Source: a virus. Taken from it: 64,000 bases of DNA. A program made the position numbers and the translations under genes. The stretch is from IMG/VR virus record IMGVR_UViG_3300047471_000189, positions 1-64,000 of that record. One strand, 5' to 3'. The notes under the pieces were generated by a model. The model made no database searches and was not told the DNA's origin. It saw nothing but the letters and a program-made list of their open reading frames with translations. This document shows positions 39,360 through 48,300 of this stretch, in pieces. Positions within the stretch are counted from its first letter, which is position 1, and every line of letters begins with the position of its first letter.

Positions 39360-42300
39360 TTCTCCTGATCGAACCCGCCGAATAACGACAAGCTCAACAA
39401 CTCATTTTTAACTGTGTCCGATCCCCAGTTCACCATGACCTGAAGGTGACGGCACTTGGCCGGTAGCTGGGTCTGAGATACATAGAACCGTTGGGCATAG
39501 GTGCTGACGCTGGGTTCGAGTTCTGTCGGGTCTTGAACGTACAAGGTGAGAGGTTCAAAGTAGCTGACCGAGGTTATGTTCACAGACAGTGCCTGACCTG
39601 TTCCTCCGGTAGTAGCCAGAGCCGTTCCTGTAGCTGGGTATCCTTCTCCGGGAAGGAGTAAGGAAAGTCCAGTTACTGGACCGGTGGGTCCTCCGGATAC
39701 GCTCGTAACTTTCGCAAGCCCGCCGGTTCCTCCGGGATAAACCACGGCGACTATGTCTCCGACGGTGTATCCGGCTCCAGCGTTGTTAGGAGTTATGAAA
39801 TTGATTCCGAAATACGGAGCGATTTCATCTAGCTGGATAGCAAGAGAAATTGGAGTTCCGATAGCTTTGGAGTCCGAGGTGAAGCTTTCAATCGTACCCA
39901 ACTGGCCGGGCTGCGCGATAACGATGCTGCCAAGGGTGGCCCACGCCGGGTAAGCAGAACCGTTGTCCGTAGAAACCGTGTAGTCCCTCTTCAAGATCGG
40001 GCCGCTGGTCTGTGGTCCGAGCAGAAGTTCGTGCGTACCCGGAAGAACTTCGATGGATTGTACAGCGGAGAACCCGCCAACGATCTGGGCTTTGGGGCTC
40101 CATGTTGTGCCGGTTTCGGGAGACGGTGTGGGAGTCATCCTCCACCAAACTCCGTTGAAGTCCGAAACGTATAATCCCTTATCCTGTGATCCAGCGACGT
40201 GCCAAGATATAAAAGTGCTGGACGGAGTAAAGGTTCCCGTGCCGAGGCCGGGCCCAAATTGATCGCCTATTGGAAACCCGATTTCGGATACACCCGAGCT
40301 TGGGTCCAACGTGAGGACCTGATTGTCGGATGAGTACAGGTATACGATGCTTCCGTTGACAGAAAAGGCGTCGTAGGAAACGAGCCCGATGTCTGTCAGG
40401 AACGGAGCAGAGAAGAACGCGCTTGTTGGTGTTCCTAACCCCTGAATGATGAAGATATCAGAGATCGTAAACACGAGCAGCCCGGAGGATGTTGGGAACA
40501 ACCTCGTCACCGTTTCCGGGAACGCGAATACGTTCGACGCAGACCAAGCTTCGTTTCCATTTCCGGCGGTTACATCCGGACCGGTAGAGAAGTAGACAAG
40601 GTTGTTGACTGCTCCCCAGATTCTTCCGAGGTGGTAAGTTAATGCCAGTAGTCCGGTCGGAGGGGGGTCGTTGATTCCGTCGATAGGAGCTTCGATGAGT
40701 TCATTAAGTCCGGTATCGGGAGTAGTATCCGTGTATGTCCACGTCGCTCCGCCACCGGGGTTCGGAATTTCATCTAGGAAGAAGAGGACCGATCCACCCT
40801 GTACCGTTCTCCAGATTACAATTGTGTCGATCTGTGTCGCAGAAGACCCGGCACCTTGGATAATGGCTAGGTTATCGGCACTGACGAGAATCGGAGCGCT
40901 TTCTTGACTTGCTGTCCCAATGTGCCCAGTAATGCTGTTTTTGTAACTGTAGGCATAGATCCACGCCCCAGTGTTTGCTTCTCCGAAAGGACCAGAGTTC
41001 AACCACAGTTCTGTGCTGTCCGTGGTGTAGGCACCAACAGCGGTAGCCCATGTCGGAGCCGTGGTTCCGCTTTCTCCGAGAATGGTGGTTTTCTCGACGG
41101 CGTTGTTAGAATCGAGAATAGCTGTGGCAAGACTTAGAGTCTGGGTGCTGCCGGGCCACGGGGATAAGGAAGGACCGCTCTGGTTTACCCACACCACTGT
41201 GTTGTCAATAGTGGTGGTCCCAACTCCGTTGGTCCAGTTCGGAAACGTGGTTCCGCTGGTTCCACCAATCGTGCATTGGAATAAGCAGTCTACCGTGACT
41301 GCTTGCTGAAAAGTTACAAAGACCGGGTTCCCAAACTCATCTGTCCCATTTTGTTCAGACGTGGTGATGTAGTAAGTGAAGGTAACCGCAAGTATGTCCC
41401 CGGCCACATAAGTATGACCCGTCAACCATGTCCCGGGACCGATACATGACCAAGTGACGTCCCCGTCGGCAGTAGTTCCCCCGATGATGGTGTTCCAAGT
41501 AGGAGCGGAACCGCCGGTCTGGTGAGGAGCACTTCCTGTAGAGATAAGTTTCTGGAGGTTGCTGTTCGAATCCAGAATAACGAACAACGGAGCATACCAC
41601 GTGCTGGCTCCCCACGCCGGGTAAACGGCAGGAGACGGGGCCTGTGTAACGGTAGGCGTTACAGTGGGAGTAGGTATTCCCCACGGTTCGACCTGTGATC
41701 CGAGGTTCTCCCATTGCGCCCCGCCGTCTTGAGTTATCGCATGAAGAACGGTCGACCACGTCGGTTGTGCGGCACCGGTAGTCCCGCTGCCCGTTGTGAT
41801 CTGGCCGGTCTCTGCGGCAAACGCTTGAGTCCCGCCGTTAGCAAATTGAACCTGCTGGCTATTTGAGTTTCCTGTCGAAGTCTGAGTCGTTCCATTTAAA
41901 GCAGGAACTGTAGTTAAACCAGACAGGGTGACCTTAGTTCCAACCGGAATTTCAAGAGAAGTACCGGTCCCCAAGAAAATCGTGGCTGTTCCGGAAGCGA
42001 TCTGTATGTCGGCAATGTTGCCTGTTTGGCTCCCGATGTTTAGCTGCAAATTCCCGTTGGGGTCTACGATGTACTGACCAGAGGTAAATGCCGTGTTGGC
42101 TTTCCAGATTAGTGGACTTTCTATAAGCTGGTTGGTAGACACTCCGTCCGAGAAGTAGAGAGTGTTTCCTACTCCCTGAAAGCTGGTGACCTTCGCGTCA
42201 GGGTTCTTGTTCCACAGAATCTGATTTGTGCTCGGTCCCGTTACATCTCGGACCGTGCCGCCTAATCCCGGGATAGGAGTAATAACCGCCTGCCCGGTAT

Positions 42301-42928
42301 CCGGGCTAGTGAAGAAGTTAAAGGTCCCGAACTGGAACATCGCCTGATTAGCGCCGAGAGTTATCCCAGAACCAGACGGAGGGGTTGTCGGGCCGAGGAC
42401 CTGTCCATTAAGGGCGGTGTAATTCGTCAGCCCGGAGAAGCTGTAGGTCTGACCAGAGACCGTTGCCGGTACGTTGGTCGAGAAGGTTACGATGGCAAAA
42501 TACCGGAAGATCGGCTGATGTAACGGGGTGTATCCGATAACCAGTCTGAGACTCTCCGTGGCCGTGACTAACCGGGTGCCATGCGGAGCAGCGGTTCCTT
42601 GGACATCAGCGATAACTCTGATCTGCTCTTGGTTGTTGATGACCGGGCTGAAGGCGTAGTACCGATTGATGCCGGGGAAAGTCTGGTTGTTGTAGACAGA
42701 GGTTCCCGGTCTCCGGATGAAGGTTAGCTTCGTGGAGATTTCAGAGTTGAGACCAGAAATGGCCGTGTCTGCCCGAGACCCGTAGTACTCTGCCTCGATG
42801 TGTGGGGCATTACCACGCAGCGGGTTTCTCTGGGTAACCACACCGTCGTAGAAGGTGTCGATCCAGAGAACTCCGTAGCGGGTTGGCTTAGAGGGTTGTG
42901 CCCCTTTTTTGGCAAGCTCGTTTGGCAC
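39356..42928 (-). CDS. Putative tail nozzle / tubular protein, 1190 aa
   Basis: The N-terminus (YGVLWIDTFYDGVVTQRNPLRGNAP and STKLTFIRRPGTSVYN) has the pattern seen at the start of large podovirus tail-tube B or nozzle proteins, which read an early R-x-G. The rest is beta-rich with many Gly/Thr repeats and repeated W..G.TW-like segments, fitting several beta-domains. It lies downstream of the adaptor-like protein, the order gp11-gp12 of T7. The identification is by pattern and position. The protein is larger than the usual 700-800 residues, so it may also include fibre-like domains. Confidence 0.5.
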   Translation of the reverse strand: MPNELAKKGAQPSKPTRYGVLWIDTFYDGVVTQRNPLRGNAPHIEAEYYGSRADTAISGLNSEISTKLTFIRRPGTSVYNNQTFPGINRYYAFSPVINNQEQIRVIADVQGTAAPHGTRLVTATESLRLVIGYTPLHQPIFRYFAIVTFSTNVPATVSGQTYSFSGLTNYTALNGQVLGPTTPPSGSGITLGANQAMFQFGTFNFFTSPDTGQAVITPIPGLGGTVRDVTGPSTNQILWNKNPDAKVTSFQGVGNTLYFSDGVSTNQLIESPLIWKANTAFTSGQYIVDPNGNLQLNIGSQTGNIADIQIASGTATIFLGTGTSLEIPVGTKVTLSGLTTVPALNGTTQTSTGNSNSQQVQFANGGTQAFAAETGQITTGSGTTGAAQPTWSTVLHAITQDGGAQWENLGSQVEPWGIPTPTVTPTVTQAPSPAVYPAWGASTWYAPLFVILDSNSNLQKLISTGSAPHQTGGSAPTWNTIIGGTTADGDVTWSCIGPGTWLTGHTYVAGDILAVTFTYYITTSEQNGTDEFGNPVFVTFQQAVTVDCLFQCTIGGTSGTTFPNWTNGVGTTTIDNTVVWVNQSGPSLSPWPGSTQTLSLATAILDSNNAVEKTTILGESGTTAPTWATAVGAYTTDSTELWLNSGPFGEANTGAWIYAYSYKNSITGHIGTASQESAPILVSADNLAIIQGAGSSATQIDTIVIWRTVQGGSVLFFLDEIPNPGGGATWTYTDTTPDTGLNELIEAPIDGINDPPPTGLLALTYHLGRIWGAVNNLVYFSTGPDVTAGNGNEAWSASNVFAFPETVTRLFPTSSGLLVFTISDIFIIQGLGTPTSAFFSAPFLTDIGLVSYDAFSVNGSIVYLYSSDNQVLTLDPSSGVSEIGFPIGDQFGPGLGTGTFTPSSTFISWHVAGSQDKGLYVSDFNGVWWRMTPTPSPETGTTWSPKAQIVGGFSAVQSIEVLPGTHELLLGPQTSGPILKRDYTVSTDNGSAYPAWATLGSIVIAQPGQLGTIESFTSDSKAIGTPISLAIQLDEIAPYFGINFITPNNAGAGYTVGDIVAVVYPGGTGGLAKVTSVSGGPTGPVTGLSLLLPGEGYPATGTALATTGGTGQALSVNITSVSYFEPLTLYVQDPTELEPSVSTYAQRFYVSQTQLPAKCRHLQVMVNWGSDTVKNELLSLSLFGGFDQEK

Positions 42929-42944
42929 TCAGGCTCCTAGTTCG

Positions 42945-44036
42945 TTATCCGTTGAAGGGCCCGGGTCCGTAAGGCCACGCGGCCCCGATACCTTGCCAGT
43001 TAGCTGTCCAGCTTCCGTCGATACCCATTGCTCCGCGTTCCGGAGTCATGCGAAATTCTTCCTGCTGCCGGTCGGCACCACGGACGGATTTCATGAGTTG
43101 TTCTTCCCACTCTAGGTAAGACGCCTGTGCGTCCTTGGCTCCGTTGAAAGCCTTGAGCGCGGCCCGGCAGCCCTGCCGGAAAGTAAAGAACATGCTCTGT
43201 GGGATCGGGTCCAGAGACTGCTGTAGCGTAGCCACAACAGGGGGAAGCATTTGATACCGAGGAACAATCCACCAGCAGAGGCCGTTCAGAGCCGGGACAG
43301 GGGATAGCCGGAACCCATAACCGTTGGGGTCGGCAACTGTCCAGATTACGGTGTTGTCCTGAATTCTAGTTCCCGGGGTAGATTGTGGGGGAGCGGCTGG
43401 CTCGGTAGCCCCAGAGATACCGTAAGGAGAAAATCCGGGCGGTATGATCGTGGTCCCTGTGTACCCCGGAGACTCGATAGTCAAACCCAGTTGGGTCGAG
43501 TCAAGGAACAGAATGTTTCCGTTCACGTCGATAAACTGTTGTATAGGGGTCCGAGGAGTCATCGACACACCGTACCCACTGGAGTATTCGGTGTTCGGCT
43601 GCCACTGTCCCATGATTGCAAAGTTATTCTGGATGAAGCAGATTTGGAGAGGGACGCTTTGTGCCGATACCTGCGGAATGTCTCTGACGGTTTCTACGAC
43701 GAACGTCGGCTTTGGGGCCCCATTGTTATTGGACGTAGAGTTGTTGATGTCGACCCGCCACGCATCCTCCAACCACCCTATGTCTGTGAGGTTAGTGACA
43801 TAATCCTGCTGCAAGCTGGACGTGAGAAACGGTGGAGCAACTTTCCGGTTCCACTTCCACGGCATGTTCTCATCGAGAACCCGTTGCATCACCTCGTTCA
43901 CAATGGTGAGCATCGGCTCAGTGCTGTATCCAGCAGCACCTCCGAGAACATTATAGAATTCCGGATTGGCCTTTAGCTGGTTCGCGATCTGCTGACCAGT
44001 TAAGGAGTAAGCGTGATTTCCGGGGATTAAAGGCAT
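42945..44036 (-). CDS. Tail-adaptor-like protein, 363 aa
   Basis: The protein shares a core with the 237-residue protein at 55009-55722: W-K-W-N-R, DYVTNLTDIGWLEDA, and DPIPQSM...QGCRAALKAF match its WRWNRV, DYIVNLPTFGWIEKA and NPIPDYL...GFQAKAF. Such proteins resemble the podovirus head-tail adaptor (tail tubular A). This copy has an extra beta-rich stretch of about 110 residues in the middle. It is directly upstream of the nozzle-like gene, which supports an adaptor role. Confidence 0.6.
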   Translation of the reverse strand: MPLIPGNHAYSLTGQQIANQLKANPEFYNVLGGAAGYSTEPMLTIVNEVMQRVLDENMPWKWNRKVAPPFLTSSLQQDYVTNLTDIGWLEDAWRVDINNSTSNNNGAPKPTFVVETVRDIPQVSAQSVPLQICFIQNNFAIMGQWQPNTEYSSGYGVSMTPRTPIQQFIDVNGNILFLDSTQLGLTIESPGYTGTTIIPPGFSPYGISGATEPAAPPQSTPGTRIQDNTVIWTVADPNGYGFRLSPVPALNGLCWWIVPRYQMLPPVVATLQQSLDPIPQSMFFTFRQGCRAALKAFNGAKDAQASYLEWEEQLMKSVRGADRQQEEFRMTPERGAMGIDGSWTANWQGIGAAWPYGPGPFNG

Positions 44037-44045
44037 GAAGTCTCC

Positions 44046-44060
44046 GTCCGAATAATGGAC
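44046..44060 (+). repeat. 15-bp element copy 19 (exact)
   Basis: GTCCGAATAATGGAC occupies the short gap between the 363-residue adaptor-like gene and the fibre gene upstream, pointing against transcription. Confidence 0.75.
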
Positions 44061-44063
44061 AAG

Positions 44064-45314
44064 TTAGTTAGAGGCCCAGCAGGTCGTCGCGAGTGCCGCT
44101 ATAGTGCGACCAGCGTCTTGTCGGCTATCAATGTTATAGGAAAAAGTGGTGGTCGTTTGTGCGCTGATGTTAATCGCAAACCCACCCCGGTTCCCGATAG
44201 TTCCTCCGCCAGACCAAGTTCCTACCTGACACCACATGTAGTAAGTAGCGGGAAGTGTAGCTCCCCATGCTTGGGTAGCTTCGCATCCTTCTCCAGCGTT
44301 TCCGTCATCGACTACCGTGCAGGAAGTGAAAGTAACTTTCCCTATAATCGTAGTGGTAGGTCCTGTAGGGTAAGTAATCGCAACAGCGGTCTGGGCAGTT
44401 GTGCGACCCTTACCGTCGGTAGTTACCTGACACACATGGGTAGCATCTCCGCACGATCCCGGTGACCCGTTCACTGTGTTGAGGGTAAGGGGCTGCACTC
44501 CTCCGCCGCTTGGAGTAGTTGCGTCTCCGCCGCCGTTGATCTGTGTGATTCCGGCAGACGCCGACCCGCAGTTAGCTGCTCCTGACACCGCGATTCCTGT
44601 AGCGAATTGTCCACCCGGGCATTGTGCCGGAGTGGTGGCTAGAGCCGTAGCGGTTGCTGCGAGAGTGGCTGTGCCTGCGTTTCCTGAAGTGTTCGCGGCG
44701 TTGTCCGGGATGTCTGCACTTACTAACCCACGGATAGCAAGAGCCGCCGACCCTCCGGATGCTGGCCCGGCCAGTACCGTGTTTGCCGCAGCGGAAGACC
44801 CGGCTAAAATATTCGTCCAAGCTCCGGGGGCGGTTTGTGCTCCGGTTCCACCTTGGAGAATAGTAGCGAAATTCTCTCCACTTATGGTAGTTCCACCGGC
44901 TGCATAATACGCAAGTTGACCGGTAGTTCCGGGGTTGATTAACCCGGTTGTGGTGCTACTGACGACACAGACATTCGGAATCACTATCCCGCCCGCGCTC
45001 GGGTAGGAGATGGTTTCCGTTACGCAGTACCCCAACGGGATGTAGTAGTCGTAGTTACCGCCTTCGTCTGCGGTCACGACGGACGGGATAATCGGGGCTG
45101 TTAATAACGGGTCCGAGTATATCGTGGCTGCCATATCGGTCGCGGTGGAGGTGACGGCAACTGTTGAGTACGGTTGAATCACAGCTTCCACCCCGGACGA
45201 CCCGCGAGCTAAGACCTGTCCGACACGGTGATACCCGATGGTAACCTGACCATCGCTGTGTGCAGCGATAGCCAAGGCCATCAGTGTGCCGGAAATTATA
45301 TGAACTAATTTCAT
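44064..45314 (-). CDS. Tail fibre/spike with signal peptide, 416 aa
   Basis: Residues 1-23 look like a Sec signal peptide (MKLVHIISGTLMALAIAAHS, then DGQ). A domain of about 95 residues follows (VTIGYHRVGQVLARGSSGVEAV...YYIPLGYCV) that is shared with the N-terminus of the 1310-residue fibre. The centre is Ala/Thr-rich with collagen-like low complexity. The C-terminal 100 residues form a beta domain with Cys residues and Trp. This fits a receptor-binding protein that shares an attachment domain with the larger fibre. Confidence 0.6.
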   Translation of the reverse strand: MKLVHIISGTLMALAIAAHSDGQVTIGYHRVGQVLARGSSGVEAVIQPYSTVAVTSTATDMAATIYSDPLLTAPIIPSVVTADEGGNYDYYIPLGYCVTETISYPSAGGIVIPNVCVVSSTTTGLINPGTTGQLAYYAAGGTTISGENFATILQGGTGAQTAPGAWTNILAGSSAAANTVLAGPASGGSAALAIRGLVSADIPDNAANTSGNAGTATLAATATALATTPAQCPGGQFATGIAVSGAANCGSASAGITQINGGGDATTPSGGGVQPLTLNTVNGSPGSCGDATHVCQVTTDGKGRTTAQTAVAITYPTGPTTTIIGKVTFTSCTVVDDGNAGEGCEATQAWGATLPATYYMWCQVGTWSGGGTIGNRGGFAINISAQTTTTFSYNIDSRQDAGRTIAALATTCWASN

Positions 45315-45323
45315 CCTAACTCC

Positions 45324-48300
45324 TTATCGCAAAACCGAACCTTTGAAGTGTCCACCGTGTCCCTTAGAACCGTGGGTTGTCGGGTTCGTCACAGTGAGTC
45401 CAGTTGAACCGGATACACTTGACGAGGTAGCCATGATCGTCGTGCTACCTGCCAGAACGCCTGTGGCTAATCCCCCTGCCGAGATCGTGGCGATGCTTGT
45501 GAAGGTGCTGGACCACGTAACAGTTGATGTGCAATTTGTTGTGGTCGAATCGGACCAGTGGCAAGTTGCGGTGTACTGCTTCGTCGACCCCACAACAACC
45601 GAGGTACCGGCTGGGGTCACGACGATGCTGGTTAGGGTCGGCGGGATATTGATCGTATACAACGAACTTCCCACAGAGCTATTCGTAAACCCTGACGCAG
45701 AGGCTATCGCCTTGACTGTCTGGGTCGTCGAGACGGTGAGAGGGGAAGAGTAGACCGTCGATCCTGTTGTTGGGGTCGATCCGTTGGTTGTGTAATAAAT
45801 GGTAGATGCAGGCGTGGTATCGGAGAGCGCCACTGTCTGGGTAGACGTGTACGTTCCGGCGTTCGGGCTGGTCACTGGCGTAGCGACAACCGGAGCGTTG
45901 ATTGTATAGGCTGCGCTGCCTGCGGTGGAATCTTGGAATCCTGTTCCGCCAGCGACAGCATACAGAGTTTCACTGGCCGCAACGGAAACAGGTGCGGTGT
46001 ATTTGGTACCGGTTGTACAGCCGGTTGCTCCATCAGTTGCCGGAGACCCGGTCGTGTTGTAGCAGATTACAGATCCCGACGTAGTCGAGATCGTTACCGT
46101 CTGTGTTCCGGTGTAGGTTCCCGCAACAGGAGAGAAGGTTGGGGTAACTGCTATTGGGGCCGTGGAGGCCGTGAAAGACGCCTGATCGAGATTGATAAAA
46201 TACGTCTGTGAACCGCTTGGCGTATTCGCGTCCATCTGAAACTGGAAGCCGTTACCCGACGTCCACCCCATTGGAAGCACGCCTGAGTTCGTCGTGATCC
46301 CGAGGTTATGCACGGTCCCGTTCAAAACGAACGTGTCGTACACCTGACTATTTCCTACCCTGTGATCGGTAGTTGTGATGTGGTTCCACCCTATTAACGG
46401 TGCCTGCGTCACACCTGAGTCAATCCACTGTATTGTGGCCTGATCCCATGCGTCCCACGAATTATGGCCACCCGGACATCCTGCGCCGTTGTAGCAGTAC
46501 TGCCAGCCGAACATGTACTCCCGATTCAAACCGACCGAGAACAGGAAGGCAGTGTCTAACTCCAAGGCACCAAGATTCGAAGTGGAAGGAAGATATACTT
46601 CAAAATCGGATGCAAAGTTTGTGCAAAGGTCGCAAACTGGAGCGAGCCAGTAGAATAGAACATTGGTGTCTGGTTGGTTTGCGACCATACTCATTTGCAT
46701 GGACGACCCAGACAAGGAGGGTGAAGCGTTTCTGATAGTCTGATTGGTTGAGACGGGGATTCCTGTTCCCCCGGGATCGCATCCCGGTTTGATGCAGGTG
46801 TTCCAGCCAGTAAGTGAATTCCACAAGCCGGGCAAGTTAATCGTGTAAGCGGCACTTCCGACAGAGCTAGTCACAAACCCGGCTGCGGTAGCGATAGCCT
46901 TCACTGTGGTGTTGGAATTCAGGGTGATTGCTCCCGAATAGACAGTTGACCCGGTCGTGGGGGTTGAGCCGTCCAGAGTGTAGTAGATTGTCGAGCTTGG
47001 GGTTGTATCAGAGATTGTTACTGTCTGAATGCTCGTGTAGGTTCCAGCAGTCGGGGAGAAGGTCGGAGTTGCAACAGTCGGAGTGGAGTTATCTACTGCT
47101 CCAATGATGCCTCCGGTCGAACTGGTCACTACTGTGGATCTGGCCGTAGCGTAGTGCGTGTTCGCGTTGAATTGAAAACGCACCGGCATGTTCGCCGCAC
47201 CACCGCTCAGCCCAGTACCGCTCTGCGGGGAAACCGGCACATAAGTTCCCGTGGTAAATGGCTGGCTTGCGGTCGATATGAAGTTGCCCGAGGATAACCC
47301 TGTTATGTGATTATTGATTGGCGTGACTGAGGTAAAGAGGGGAAGATCACTCCTTGTGCTTTCCCACCCGCTGTTCAGATTGCAGGCGCTTGATGGAGAG
47401 ATCGGCGTCGTGATATTCATCAAAGAGCCAGCCGCAACGACGTTGGTTGTGAAATCACTAACGAACGTCTCAGTACTATTCCAGCAGGCGCTTGTTCCCG
47501 GTGTTTGCCAGATAATATTATTCTGCGCCATGACGCGGGGGTACTCGAAGGGAGTCCCGCCGCCATTGTCGTTCGTGTCCAGAATCCCCGAACCAAGAAA
47601 CGTGCCGGTGAAGCTCAATGTGTTGTTGTAGAAGTAGAGATTGCCGGGACGTGCTGCTCCGTAGGGACCGTGATCGCCTATAAAGTGGACCCCGAAAAGA
47701 GCGGTTGAGTTCTGGATGATGTTGCCATAGATATGATAGGTGTGAAACTGATCGTACCAAGCGGTCATCAGGTCCATCGTCATGATGTTGCCCTGCGCCC
47801 ATCCATTAGGGATGTAGTTGTACGCTCCCATATATTGCGGGGAATCTTGGTTATCTACGGCATCGATCACTCGCTGCGGACTGTTCGGGGTTCCTCCGGC
47901 ACCATCGCCAAAATAGTTGTACCGAACGATTGTCCCTACGCCTCGATCCTTTAGATTGATTCCTCCAGAGTTGAAAAGCATCTTGTCGATGACGTTGAAT
48001 TGGACAAGCTGCAACCAGCCTTGCAGGTAGAACTGATGGATGCTTCCGTTGCCGCTGACGCCGGTTCCGTGGACGTGGTTACCTTCATAATCGGTGTTCT
48101 GAACCAGCGCCCAGCCGTTATTGGTATTGAAGTCGGAGAAGATTCCAAAGTCGCTGTTTGAAACATCGTTCCCACGGATGACCGTATCCATACTGGGCCA
48201 CACGCGAAGCCCGGATGTTGCCAGCGCCCAATTCGCTACCGTCCCACCCGGGGCCGTGTGACTCACAGAGGATGAGGCATTCTTGATCGCCAATCCTTCA